Shown: positions 42,327-53,454 of the stretch, in pieces | Position numbering within the stretch: position 1 is the stretch's first letter | Layout of the letters: every line of letters begins with the position of its first letter | NCBI RefSeq assembly: GCF_030272615.1 | Contig: NC_081407.1 | Span: 375,885,018 to 375,949,017, forward strand | Direction: 5' to 3' | Source of the DNA: Cryptomeria japonica | Taxonomy: Eukaryota > Streptophyta > Pinopsida > Cupressales > Cupressaceae | Length of the DNA stretch: 64,000 bases | Made by a program: the position numbers and the translations under genes | Notes under the pieces: model-generated | Database searches by the model: none | What the model saw: only the letters and a program-made list of their open reading frames with translations | What the model was told of the DNA's origin: nothing

Positions 42327-43747
42327 TTTAGGAGTACAATAAGCACTCAAAAGGGGGGTGAATCAGTGCTTATCAAAAATAAAATTCAAAAGAATTTAAA
42401 TGCAAATTACTTTAATAACAATCTATCAATATAAACTGTAAAGCACACACATAGATTGAGAACACAAAGTTGTCATGAGTAGAAATCTTCTAGTAAAAAA
42501 CCACTCGCTAAATGCCTCACTGGCTTATTAAAATGCTTTGTACAAATGTCTCATAGACTGAAATGAATGTCTCACTGACAATGCTACCTTAAACAATATT
42601 CTCAAAGTAGCTCCAATACATACAAAGATTTAGCTCTGTTTCATTTCATAACTTCTTCTAAACTTATAAGAGTTTGAAGCAACTGATCTAAAAATCCCAA
42701 ATATAGCAAGAAAGATTATACATCATAATATTATGTAGAGAACAACAAAAAATTGTTCACATACACAATATCATTATGCACAAACTTTATACAAATGTGT
42801 TACAGCCAACTGAGTAAAAGATATGCTCATATAAATATAACTCTTTTTCTTCTAATCCAGACAAAAGCCTCTTCATGATAAAATAAGTTTCATTGAAGAA
42901 GACACATTCTTTTGTTTCCTGCATCAACTGTATTCAAGGAACTGATAACTGTAACTATTATCACAGTTACCAAATACTGCTACAATCGAAATCATATAAG
43001 AATAGAAAACTGTCATTCTTTTCTCAAACATATAGCTGTAGAAACAAACTAAAAAGAAAGTCCCCTAAAACTGTCGTATACACAAAACCATTTATCTTTA
43101 TTTTACTTAACATCAAATGGTCAATGACTAAATGCAAGAACCCAAAAACCAAATTTACAACGAATGTCAACTGGGTTTTATTTTTAATAACAAATGATAA
43201 AAATACTGAAAACCATTGAATCGTTCCTTAATCACTTTAGTTTTTTTCTTAAACAATTTATGATAAGGACCGTCAAATAACAGAAGAAGAAGGAATAGAT
43301 ACACCTGAAGATTTGAAAGAAAGATGTCAAAAATCCATGCCATCAAACTGAGTTTAACTGCCATTAAATCTGCATAGGTAAACCATTGCAACTGCCTCTA
43401 TTTTTCATGCAGATGAAACCCCAAATGTGAAGACCAAGCACTGAAAGAATGAATGAAATATGAGCGCTTTAGCAAATATGCATCGTTATATTCAAGAAGC
43501 CCTAAAACCACTGACGGATATAATATAATGCAAAGTATTTGTCATGTAATAGTTTCACCATGCGGAGGGCCAAAAACACAACTTGATGCCTAGAGAACAT
43601 CATAAGGCCAAGTTAGTTTCTAAACATCAATGTGAGCATATAAGTCATATTAAGTGACTTAACAACATGTTATCTATCACTTTAAACATATTGTCACCAC
43701 AACACACTTTTGACAAGAATGCCAACAAAAGGCCGCAGAGAGGAACA
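42327..43747 (-). repeat. 3' LTR of nested copia
   Basis: Matches 48180-49527 throughout, differing by substitutions and several indels (for example extra sequence around 42560-42620 and 43495-43520 here). Inner edge GGAACA adjoins the polypurine tract. The outer end reads TTTAGGAG instead of TGTAGGAG, so the terminal CA is mutated. Confidence 0.9.
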
Positions 43748-43761
43748 AACTCCCCCTGTGG
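43748..43761 (-). promoter_or_regulatory. Polypurine tract of nested copia
   Basis: In sense orientation CCACAGGGGGAGTT directly precedes the LTR start TGTTCC. This is the usual plus-strand priming site. Confidence 0.85.
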
Positions 43762-44560
43762 CATTGGTGTCAAAATGAGAAAATTTCAAACTATCATCCT
43801 TGCACAAAACTGTCTATCAAAATACTTTAACTATCGTTCACTATCATGACTATTGGTCAAAATACTGTAACTATCATTGATCCCTGCTCAAAAACTATCT
43901 CAAGTATTTAAAAATTGTCACAAGTGTTCTCAAGTGTTTAATAACTGTCACAAGTGTTTACTGAGTTTAAAAATTGTCACACGTGTTCTCAAGTGTTTAA
44001 TAACTGTCACAAGCATTTACTGAGTTTATTACTCTTCTCTTCTCTATTCTCCCCCTTTTGATAGCAATGCCAAAGGAGAAGGAAAGAAAGAAAATGCTCA
44101 CAAACACAAATGGTGCATAAGAATATCATAGATACAAGAATGCAACATAAGTATATGAGTGATGTATGTGAGAGATCTAGAAATGCCACAAAATGCCATG
44201 GGAAAAAATAGTCATCACAAAAAAACTCCCCCTTACTCCATGAAGGAGACATCACGGTTACTGAAGAAAACTGAGAGGAAAAATACCAAGTTTTCCACTG
44301 AGAAATTCAAAAGTGGCTTTTCGTAAATCTTTGGTAAAGATGTTAGCCACCTGATTAGTTGAGGACACATACTGTAAAGTCACATCATTGGCAAAAACCC
44401 TTTCACGAAGAAAATGATATTGTATGTCAATATGCTTAGTTTAGGAATGTTGAACAAGATTTTTGGAAATATCTATAGCACTGAAATTGTCACAGAAAAT
44501 GGATACTGGTTTAAGAACATCAATATAGACATCTTGTAATGTTTGAATCATCTAGAGTAC
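43762..44560 (-). other. 3' untranslated part of nested copia
   Basis: Lies between the RNase H end and the polypurine tract. It contains repeated AACTGTCACAAGTGTTTA-type units (43910-44020), a ~60-bp repeat in three copies. No gene. Confidence 0.6.
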
Positions 44561-44917
44561 CTAAGTACAACAAGTTGCTGCAACAATGTATTCTGCCTCA
44601 ACAATGGATAAGGAAACTGAATTTTGTTTCTTAGTGTTCCAAGCAACTAATCTTCCACCAAGAAAGAATGCACCCCCAAAAGTTCTTTTTCTGTCATCAA
44701 GACAACCGGCATAGTCAACATCAGTATAGGCTATTAAGGTAAAATCATTATGCCTTGGATACCATAAACCAAAATCAAGAGTTCCAGAAATATACTTCAT
44801 GATTCTTTTAACAGCATTTAAATGAGATATTTTAGGTGTTGATTGAAACTTGAAGACTAAACAAATCAAATGCATTATATCAGGTCTTGTACTTTTCAAT
44901 CTGATCAAGTTCCTCAT
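44561..44917 (-). pseudogene. Nested copia: RNase H
   Basis: Reads TRPDIMHLICLVFKFQ, HLNAVKRIMKYISGTLDFGL, YTDVDYAGCLDDRKRTFGG and SLSIVEAEYIVAATC. These are the canonical copia RNase H blocks, with catalytic D in YTDVDYAG and E in VEAEY. It joins directly, without any RT, to the integrase C-terminal part, marking an internal deletion at about 44885. Confidence 0.85.
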
Positions 44918-45461
44918 TCATAGCTTTAATCCAAAAACTATCTTTACTAGCATCTATATAATTTTTTGGCTCAACCTGAGACAATAAACATAAGTAAACC
45001 TGATTATTGGTGTTTGCAGCCTTTCTTCTGGTTATCATTCCAGAAGATGTATCCCCAATTATTTGTTCTTGAGGATGATTTTTAAACAACAACTTTGTTG
45101 ATCTAATTGGTGTAAAGGACAAATTTTCAGCATTACCATTTGACTGATCTTGTTCATTATTTTCAGCAGTCTTTGTTTTGATTGCTTGTTGATGTTCATT
45201 TTTAGTTTTATGTTCATAGTTAGATGCAATTTCAACTATGTTTTCATCAGATCTTTTATCAAGAGTATGATTAGTTTCATCAACTTTTACATTAGCACTT
45301 TCAATAACTCTTTTTAGCCTTTTATTACAACATTTGTAAGCCTTGCTATGAGTGGAATATCCTAAGAATATACCCTCATCACATCTTGATTCAAAACTAC
45401 TCATGCTATCATTGTCTCTCTTAATATAACATTTACTGCCAAAAATCTTGAAATAACCCAC
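44880..45461 (-). pseudogene. Nested copia: integrase C-terminal and linker
   Basis: FKIFGSKCYIKRDN, KCDEGIFLGYSTHSKAYKC-like sequence (here RCDEGIFLGYST) and a long acidic linker, then MNEELDQIEKYKT, which in intact elements is followed at once by the RT domain. Here the next residues already belong to the RNase H region, so RT is absent. A ~40-bp tandem duplication (about 45444-45525) damages the frame on the upstream side. Confidence 0.85.
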
Positions 45462-45499
45462 ATTAGCTATCCTACCATACCATAGTTCTTGAAATAACC

Positions 45500-46166
45500 C
45501 ACATTAGCTATCCTACCATACCATAGTTCATAGGGAGTGTATTTGGTATTTACTCTCAATTGAACTCGGTTCAAAATGGTGTTGCCTCTTTCCAGTATCT
45601 TGCAACATAGTTCGTGCTATCTCCTTTACAGTCCTGTTTTTCCTTTCAGCAACACCATTTTGTTGAGGTGTTCTGGAAGCTGAGTATTGCCTTTTTATAC
45701 CATTTTCTTCACAATACTCAATAAATTCCTACAAAGTATATCCTCCCCCTTTGTCTGACCTAAGACATTTTATAGTTAAATCTGATTCACTTTCAACCAT
45801 TTTTTTAAACACTTTGAACCTACTAAAAGCTTATGCCTTGTGTTTCTGAAATGTCACCCAAGTCATCCTTGTGTAGTCATCTATAAACAACATAAAATAT
45901 TTTTCATTGTTCAAAGATTTTGTCCTTGTAGGTCCACATAAATCAGTATGAATTAATTGCAAAGGTTTGGTAGATGAATATTCCTCAGGTTTGTGACTCA
46001 CTCTTGTTTTTTTTCCTTCTTGACACTCTTTGCAAATAATATTGTCTGGTTTTGAAAGGAAAGGCAGCTCTCTGACATTCTGATTTTTACTGATCTTAAT
46101 CAAATTGTCATAATTTATGTGTCCTAACCTTTTATGCCAAATTTTGACTTCATCAATTTGACTCAT
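45500..46166 (-). pseudogene. Nested copia: integrase core
   Basis: GAG-pre-integrase HHCC zinc finger: WHKRLGHINYDNL ... CKECQEGKK. Core: LIHTDLCGPTRT (first Asp), then in another frame LRSDKGGGY (second Asp) and NGVAERKNRTV (Glu). A frameshift near 45830 and at least one stop separate the parts. Integrase inserts element cDNA into the genome; this copy cannot. Confidence 0.85.
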
Positions 46167-46319
46167 AAAACATACATTTGATTCTTTATAGCTAGTATGT
46201 TCATGAAGATTGTATATGTTTCCACTAGTTCTAAACCCAGCTGCAATAGTTTTACCTAATTTCTTTTTGATTTCACAGCCATTAGTATCAAAAATTACAT
46301 TAAATCCATTATCACAGAT

Positions 46320-46685
46320 CTAACTTACACTGAGAAGATTGTGAGCCAGACCTTCTAGATAATATACATCATTCAAAGGAGTATCATTATCCAACAAAAT
46401 AGTTCCTTTGCTTATAACAGGAATACAATGATAATTCCCAAACCTGACAGATCCTCCTGAATAGTTTTCAAAAACAACAAACTTATTTTTGTCTCTAGTC
46501 ATATGATGTGAACATCCACTATCCACAACCCAGTGATTCTTTTTGATAGACTGTAAAGAAGTTTGAACAACTAAAGCTTCTATCTTCTTTTTGGGTTTCC
46601 AAATCATTCTAGACTTATCTAGTTGGACATATTTACAAACTTGTTGAAAAGCACCCGGGTTACAAAAGGCTGCAATGTGTCCCAT
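46320..46685 (-). pseudogene. Nested copia: aspartic protease
   Basis: WVVDSGCSHHMTRDKNKF carries the D-S-G catalytic triad, followed by GTILLDNDTPLNDVYYLEGL and AHNLLSVS, the usual end before the integrase zinc finger. It overlaps the gag reading frame by ~60 bases in a different frame. Confidence 0.85.
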
Positions 46686-47482
46686 GTTTTTACAGTGCTA
46701 AGAAAGTTGTATAAACTTTGATTTACAAAATTGGACCTTCTTATAGACATAACTCTACAAGTATTTGCTTTATGCCCATATTGCTGACAGTTAAAACAAT
46801 ATCCAAAGAAATGAAATCCATGTATCAGAAACTTACTAGTTCTTTTAGCAGTCTTGTTGATAGCAACATTACTTGAGGATTCTCCTTCAACAGCTTGACA
46901 AATGCCTTTTCCTTTGCAATCATTAACATTGTTCGTTGGGACAGAACAATTCCCATTGCTTGCACTTTGTTTTAAGTTTTCTTGAAGAAAGACAACCTTT
47001 TCTTCTAAAGAGAGACATTCTTTTTCCTTATCACTCAATTTCCCTTGAGTAACTTCAAGAATCCTTTTATTTTCTTCTAATTGAAGAGTTAAACTAGACA
47101 TGCACTCATTAACACTTTTATATTGATCCTTTAGAGTAATAGATTCTTTTCTCAATCTTCTGATTTCTTTGAGGGCACATTTCAGTTCTCCTTCTAGGTC
47201 AATTTTTGATTCAGAATGCTCAAAAGGAGTGTCCTCCTGAGTCACATTTGGAGATAAAATAACCATAAACAAGGTTTCATCTCCTACAAGAGATTCACCT
47301 GAACAACTATCTTTGACATCTGCATAGAAGCTCTTTTTCTTAAAGAAGGTTTTCTTTTTGTTTTGAAAAAGTTTTTTCTTTCCTAACTTTCTATTGTCCC
47401 CATCTTCACTAGTTTCTTCTTTCCTAGGACATTGAGCAGCATAGTGGCCAATTTTACCACAATCAAAACATTTGAAAGGCAT
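46619..47482 (-). pseudogene. Nested copia: gag C-terminal part with two zinc knuckles
   Basis: First knuckle CFDCGKIGHYAAQC (CX2CX4HX4C) at residues ~4-17, a Lys-rich stretch, a ~110-residue coiled coil (ELKCALKEIRRLRKE...LEEKVVFLQENLKQ), then a second knuckle CFNCQQYGHKANTC at ~residue 228-241. This open 287-codon frame is unusually well preserved. Confidence 0.85.
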
Positions 47483-47550
47483 TTTTCCTCTATATCTACC
47501 TGATCCTCTTTTAAGTCTACTAACAAAGACTATTTCATCATCAGGTTTAT

Positions 47551-48126
47551 CTAACTCTGATCATTATCTTTTTTCTGAGTTTTGAGTGCAATTTCTTTAC
47601 TAGGTTGAATGTCTTCACTTATTCTCATTTCATAAGCAGTTGAAACACCATGCATTTCATCTATAGTAAGTTTATTTAAGTCTCTTCCTTCTAGAGCTGA
47701 GACTTTGGAACCATACTTTGGTGTCAAAGACCTTAGAACCTTTTTAACAACAACCTTTTCCTCCAGAGTTTCACCAAGACCTCTTATTGAATGCAGTTTT
47801 GCTTCTTTAACTTTATCATCACTTTCATAAATACTAGATAGTTTATCCCATATGGCTTTTGCATTTTTGCAATCCATAACTTTAACTAACACGTCACTTG
47901 ACAGACAACAACATATAGCATTTGATGCCTTAGCATCACATTCATAAGCCTTTTTCTTGTGAGAGGTTTTTGGGGCAGTAGCAGAGATATAGGCAGTTTC
48001 AACTGCAACCCACACATCATAACCTAGAGAGATAATATGCCTTTGCATTCTAAATTTCCAGAAAGCATAACTAGTATCGTTAAACAAAAGTGCCCTAGTT
48101 GTGGATAGAACTTCTTGATTTGCCAT
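47551..48126 (-). pseudogene. Nested copia: gag N-terminal part
   Basis: Starts at ATG 48126 (MANQEVLSTTRALLFND), about 40 bases after the primer-binding site. It has the copia gag core: YAFWKFRMQRHIISLGYDVW, NAKAIWDKLSSIYE and VLRSLTPKYGSKVSALE. Ends at 47551; a frame change joins it to the zinc-knuckle part. Confidence 0.85.
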
Positions 48127-48164
48127 AGAAGTACTCCTGCCAGGAAATCCCTTAGCAAGGGTTT

Positions 48165-48177
48165 GGTTCTAATACCA
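48165..48177 (-). promoter_or_regulatory. Primer-binding site of nested copia
   Basis: Sense-strand TGGTATTAGAACC, a variant of TGGTATCAGAGCC, two bases inside the 5' LTR. Confidence 0.8.
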
Positions 48178-48179
48178 AT

Positions 48180-49527
48180 TGTAGGAGTACAATAAGCACT
48201 AAGAGGGGGAGTGAATCAGTTCTTATGAAAAATAAAATTCAAAAAAACTTAAATGCAAATTACTTTAATAACAATTTGTCAATATAAACTATAAAGCACA
48301 CACACAGATTGAGAACACAAAGTTGTCTTGAGTGGAAACCCTCTAGGTAAAAAACCACTCGCTAAATGCCTCACTGGCTTATTAAAATGCTTTGTACAAA
48401 TGTCTCACTAAAAATGCTACCTCACTGGTAGTCTTTTGTACATGCCTCACTGGCTTAAACAATATTCTCAAAGTAGTTCAGCTCCATTTGGTTTCATAAC
48501 TTCTTCTAAACTTATAAGAGTTTGAAGCAACTGATCTAAAAATCCCAAATACAACAAGAAATATTATACATCATAATATTATGTAGAGAACAACAAAAAA
48601 TTGTTCACATACACAATATCATTATGCACAAACTTTATACAAATGTGTTATAGCCAACTGAGTAAAAGATATGCTCATATAAATATAACTCTTTTTCTTC
48701 TAATCCAGACAAAAGCCTCTTCATGATTAAATAGGTTTCATTTAAGAACAGGCATTATTTTGTTTCCTGCATCAACTATATTCAAGGAACTGATAACTTT
48801 AACTATTATCATAGTTACCAAATACTGCTACAACCGAAATCATATAAGAACTTAAAACTGTCATTCTTTTCTCAAACATATAGTTGTAGTAACAAACTAA
48901 AAAGAAAGTCTCCTGAAACTGCCCTATACACAAAACCATTTATCTTTATTTTACTTAACATCAAATGGTCAATGACTAAATGCAAGAACCCAAAAATCAA
49001 ATTTACAACAAATGTCAACTAGGTTTTTTTTTTTTAATAACAAATGATAAACATACTTAAAACCACTGAATCATTCCTTAAACAATTTATGATAAGGACC
49101 ATCAAATAATAGAAGAAGAAGGAATATGTACACCTGAAGATTTGGAAGAAAGATGTCAAAAATCCATGCCATCAAACTAAGATTAACTGCCATTAAATCT
49201 GCACAGGTAAATTGTTGCAACTGCCTCTGTTTTTCATGTAGACGAAACCCCAAATTTGAAGACCAAGCACTGAAAGAATGAATGAAATATGAGCGCTGTA
49301 GAAAATATGCATTTTTATATTCAAGAAGCCTATAATATAATGCAAAGTATTTGTCATCTAATAGTTTCATCGTGGGGAGGGCCAAAAACACAACTTGGTG
49401 CCTAGAGAACATCATAAGGCCAAGTTACTTTTTAAACATCAACGCGAGCATATAAGTCACTTTAAACATATAGTCACCACAAAACACTTTTGACATGAAT
49501 GCCAACAAAATGCCACGAAGAGGAACA
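48180..49527 (-). repeat. 5' LTR of nested copia
   Basis: Intact TG...CA termini in the sense orientation, 1348 bp. Compared with the 3' LTR it shows many substitutions and several deletions, implying an old insertion. Confidence 0.9.
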
Positions 49528-49753
49528 ATTTTAAATGTAATTTTTAATTTGGTGTGTTTGGAGAGAATTTTTTTCTTAAAGTTGTTTGTGGATGAAATTA
49601 ATATAGCCTCAAAATATCCTAAGTAGATGTTGTTATGGTGTATTTTCTTTTGTCTTTATTGTTTAAATTGAAGTTGCCTTAAGAGTTCAAGAAGTGTGGT
49701 AGTTTTCTAGAAAAAATAATCAAGTGTAAGCAGGGTAAATTAAAAATGTGTCA

Positions 49754-50560
49754 ATGGGAAAAGCAGTTAGAGTAAAGAAAGAGAAAACAAATGATTTGGA
49801 AGAATAATTGAAGGAGTGTAAAAATAAAATTTTAGAAATAATATTTCTTTTAAAAGAGAAACAATTAGAAAAATGTAAGCTTTTAGATGAGAATTGTGAG
49901 CTTGAAAAAAAAGAACAAAGTAAAAGAGAAAATGAAAACCTAGAGGAGAAATTAAAGTTGTTTGATGATTTAGAAGATAAACTGAAGAAAGTAGAAGAAG
50001 AAAATAGTTTACAGAAGGAGAAAATATCAAAACTAAAACAAGAGAATGAATGTTTAAAATTGAAGCCATCTATTTGTGAAGTCTCATGTGGGACATGAGA
50101 TTTGTCTTTCTCTTTTGATCAAACAATTAATTTGTGTGAAGTTGTTGTTGGTAAAGAATGTGAGGTTGAGGGGCAGAGTATGTCGGAAAATACAAATTTT
50201 GCAAATTGTGATATTGATAACAAAGGATGGTTTGAAAAGAATGTTGGTTTCAAAATCATGAAGAAAATAGGTTATGAAGGTAAAGTATTAGGAAAACAAG
50301 AAACAAGGAATTAGAGAACCTATTGAGCCTCTAATGAGACCAAAGTATGAGAGTCTTGGATATGTCACAAGAAAATAAAATAATGCTACTAGTTCAGCAA
50401 AACAACCCAAGGAAGGCATTGTATTAGGTGTTCCCATTACAATAGAGGAGTACACACAAAAGACATGTGTTGGTATTTGCATCCATGTAAAATTTTTGGT
50501 TTAAGAAATCATTCTGAAAAGATGTGTTGGAAGAAAGAATGGAATAAAAAATCTATGGCA
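49754..50560 (+). pseudogene. Coiled-coil / G-patch / zinc-knuckle ORF of the outer element
   Basis: Starts at ATG 49754 (MGKAVRVKKEK). Residues ~20-115 form a long coiled coil (LKECKNKILEIIFLLKEKQL, DDLEDKLKKVEEENSLQKEK). After a linker, GFKIMKKIGYEGKVLGKQE then, after a one-base insertion at about 50303, QGIREPIEPLMRPKYESLGY form a G-patch, an RNA-binding/helicase-activating motif. Near 50450-50560 a His/Cys block (CWYLHPCKIFGLRNHSEKMC) looks like a degenerate zinc knuckle. In-frame TAA (49805) and TGA (50096) interrupt it. Its position inside the outer LTR element suggests a gag-like protein; function inferred only. Confidence 0.65.
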
Positions 50561-51079
50561 GACTGTATAAACATGGATTGTGGATAGATCAATGGATATA
50601 CTTGGCAAAAATCTAAAGGAATGTTCAAAAGCTTATACAAATTTTCATATGTGAAGAATGTTAGCAATCATAAGAATTTTGAATGTTCATATGGAATGAA
50701 AAATGTTTTGAGTAAAAAAAAATCATTGTCTAGAAAGACAACTATAGATTGTATGATGTTTTGAAGACTCGTGTTTAAAGAAACTCCCACAACAGTTGAC
50801 AAAAATTGAAGCACAAGAAAGAAAGAGGAGTCGATGAAAGAAACAAAAAAACTAGTAGTCAAAAGTCATGAAAAGATTAGTAGAGTTGAAAATGGTTAAA
50901 CAAAAAATATTGTGAATGTTGAAAAGTGTAGCAGCTATAGCAATAACAAGTTAGCATGAAAACCAAAGAAGAGATTGCAGACACAAAGAGAAGATTGCTA
51001 AAAAAATTGAGTACCATTGCAATTGAAGAAAGGTGGAACAAAAGGGTAAATGATATGATAGTAGTTGAGATTAAGGGGC
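50561..51079 (+). other. Lys/Glu-rich tail region of the outer element
   Basis: Continuation of the ORF in several frames (KKKSLSRKTTIDC, KKEESMKETKKLVVKSHEK), very rich in Lys, Ser and Glu with many stops. It ends in GAGATTAAGGGGCC, a possible polypurine tract before the 3' LTR. Confidence 0.5.
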
Positions 51080-51158
51080 CCCACTCATATCCTCTATATG
51101 AGTAAAATAGCATTAAACACATCATGTTTCACACACTTTGTGAGTACTTAAATAAATA
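51080..51158 (+). repeat. 3' LTR of the outer element, first part
   Basis: Matches 41247-41330 (TATGAGTAAAATA, GTTTCACACACTTTGTG) and breaks off where the 2.1-kb insertion begins. Confidence 0.75.
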
Positions 51159-53267
51159 TGTGGAGACCACAACATGGTCCCCATAGAAGCTGCCTTCCTT
51201 TGGGGAAGGAAGTCCCATGTGGGTGGGCCTTTGTTTTATGCAGCAAAAAAAAATAAGCATAAAAAAATAGTTTCTATTTTATTTTTAATTTTTTAATTTT
51301 TTTTTTAATTATTAATATTTTATTAATATATATATATATATATATATATTAATATTTAGTTTTGTATTTTTTTTTATATGCATGGATAACATATATCTCA
51401 TTTGGAAAATAGAAATTTGATTAGATATTTTATTTTGAAAAAAAAATATAAAAAAATGAAAATTGCTTATTTTATTTTGAGAAATAAATATCAATTTTAG
51501 GTTAATTAATATATAAAGTAAATTATATTTTTATATGTATAGCATATAAATATAATTGCATAAATGAGATTTTGGTTTGAAATTTATTGTGAAGTATTGA
51601 TATTTATTTTATAATGCAATTGAAATGTAGTTGAATTAGAGAACCTTCGTTGACAGATATTAAATGTAATGAAAAAATGATTGTCATTATAGATTAATGA
51701 AAATACATGTTTAATTATGATATTCGCATTTGATTTCAAAAAAATGGCAAGTCCCTAATTGCGAGCATTGGTTGTTTTATGTGGTTGATTTGTAACTGAT
51801 CATGTCCTTGATTTCGAGTATTGAATGTTGTCATGTGGTTGATTGTAACCAGTCATCTCTCTAGTTAGAGGATCGTCAGTTGGTTATCTGTGTGCAAGGT
51901 CTTGTTTGGCCAAGTGGTTTTCTATTGGTTTTAACTCCGTATACTATTTCTTGTGTATACCTTGGTTTTGGGAGTTCATTTGATTTGTGGTTAAGTGTCA
52001 TATGGGAGAGTGGATTTCGAGTGGGGACCATGCCCAAAGTGGTAGCAGGGTAACCTATCGAAAGTATGTCTAAATAAGTGATAACTTAATATTTTATTAG
52101 GGGGTTTGGTAGATGAAAACACTAAGTAAGATAATTGTGCCTCATGCATGGGTTGAGTGCTAGTACAGACTTAGGATGCAGTGAGAAGGCCTAGAATGGC
52201 AAACAAACAACCTTGTCTTCATGAAAGGATGTGTTGGGTCCACATGAGACTTGGATGGGGCTGGAGGTTCGAGAGAGGTTGTCAGGGTAACCCAGTGGAT
52301 GGGGGCCGAGACCTATGAAGGTCTGCTAGGGTAACCATATCAAGCTGTGTGATGATACTCTTCCCTTATGTTCACTAGTGTGTAGCTTGTGTTGATTTTT
52401 CTTGGAGCACTATTGAGGGAGTCTTATCTAATTGTTTATGCTTTTGAGAGTACCTAATTTTCATGTTAGACCATGGGATGTTTATGATGGACTGCGAGTA
52501 TTTAGTTTCACGGGTGCTCTAGTTGTTCTCTTGTATTTACTCCATACTATGTTTCAGATGGATACTCTTTCTTCTTCTTGGATCATTCATGTATCTCTTG
52601 GACCCCATGTGGTCATATGTATTATCTATTTTCGTACACCTTGATGGCAGGATGTAATTGATGTGAACCTTACATATTTTTCACCTATTATTTATTAGAA
52701 GGGTCGTGCATTTGAAGCAGACCTAGAGATATAGCCCATTAGGGGTGAACTCTGATATCAATTTTGGTGTTGTATGGTGTATGTGTTCATTTGGTTCCTT
52801 TTTATTTAGAATGTATGAATGACATTATGGTTAAAATGTATAATGTAATTTAGATTATATTAACCTTATTGCATGTATGAAGTTATCATTTAGATGCAGT
52901 AATATGAATTATGATGGATGTAGATTAATGATGTAATTTAGCTAATGTCAGATGTATATATTCAATCATGCTAGTTAAATCTCTTATGGAATTTAATTTC
53001 TATGTCCTTGTGGTAATCATTTTATCATGAGTAGGTTTAATGATTCTCAAATTGGATTAATAATCCTTAATGTTCATTGGATTAATCAAGTAATCTTTGT
53101 TGGAAACCCTTTAGGTGTTTAAGTTAAGTCTTCCGCTTGTGCAAATGTTATTGCAATATTTAATTTAACGCATCTTTAAGTTCTTTAATGTTTAGAAAAA
53201 CACTATTTCTGCTTTTATTCCTTTGTTTTAGTGTTATATCCTTTTGGGTTTCTTGGCGAGGCATTAC
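51159..53267. mobile_element. ~2.1-kb insertion in the outer 3' LTR (possible solo LTR)
   Basis: Comparison with the uninterrupted 5' LTR shows extra DNA between GTACTTAAATAAATA and TCAATATT. The insert begins TGTGGAGACCACAACATGG, holds a short TA tract (51327-51350) and contains GGGTAACC-type phrases (52045, 52285, 52330) but no coding domain. A large solo LTR of a gypsy-like element is one possibility. Exact ends and duplication are not resolved. Confidence 0.55.
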
Positions 53268-53296
53268 TCAATATTACAAATGTCTCTTTTTATTGA

Positions 53297-53454
53297 AAAA
53301 TCTAAAGACCTCAATAAAAAGAGGCATTTGTAATTAGTTCAGTGATGAATGAAAATATGGATTGAAATATAAAAATTTTGTCTTTCTTGTGGTCTGCTTT
53401 GTTTTTTTGTTTGCTCTAATTTTTTTGTTCTTTATGCTCTCCTCTATTCCTACA
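53297..53454 (+). repeat. 3' LTR of the outer element, second part
   Basis: AAAAATCTAAAGACCTCAAT through TTTGTCTTTCTTGTGGTCTG matches 41380-41517. It ends CCTACA, about 25 bases longer than the 5' LTR end. Confidence 0.8.

Larger units (their letters stand above)
42327..49527 (-). mobile_element. Nested Ty1/copia element with both LTRs, RT deleted
   Basis: LTRs of ~1.4 kb at 42327-43747 and 48180-49527 enclose a - strand gag-pol. In sense orientation the LTR starts TGTTCCTC and ends CTCCTACA. A primer-binding site (TGGTATTAGAACC) and a polypurine tract (CACAGGGGGAGTT) occupy the correct places. The coding region keeps gag, protease, integrase and RNase H but lacks reverse transcriptase. The very long coiled-coil gag with two zinc knuckles resembles the SIRE/Maximus-like branch, by general features only. 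No clean target-site duplication is visible (TGTTT versus ATTTT). Confidence 0.9.
41247..53454 (+). mobile_element. Outer LTR retroelement carrying a G-patch ORF
   Basis: Sequence at 41247-41517 (TATGAGTAAAATATC..., TTAGTTCAGTGATGAATGAA, ATTTGTCTTTCTTGTGGTCT) recurs at 51080-51150 plus 53297-53454, identifying two LTRs. The left one is followed by a primer-binding site TGGTATCAGAGC at 41520. No RT, integrase or RNase H belongs to this element; its own coding content is the leader at 41.5-42.3 kb and the ORF at 49754-50560. It has been interrupted by a full copia element (42327-49527) and by a ~2.1-kb insertion in its 3' LTR. It therefore looks like a non-autonomous LTR element. Confidence 0.75.

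Noticed and set aside
43167-43391. Small frames at 43167-43391 and 49071-49415
   Set aside because: Both are the same LTR sequence read in the two LTRs of the nested copia element.
52432-52644. 70-codon frame in the 2.1-kb insertion
   Set aside because: Short, unrecognised, and inside a non-coding insert.
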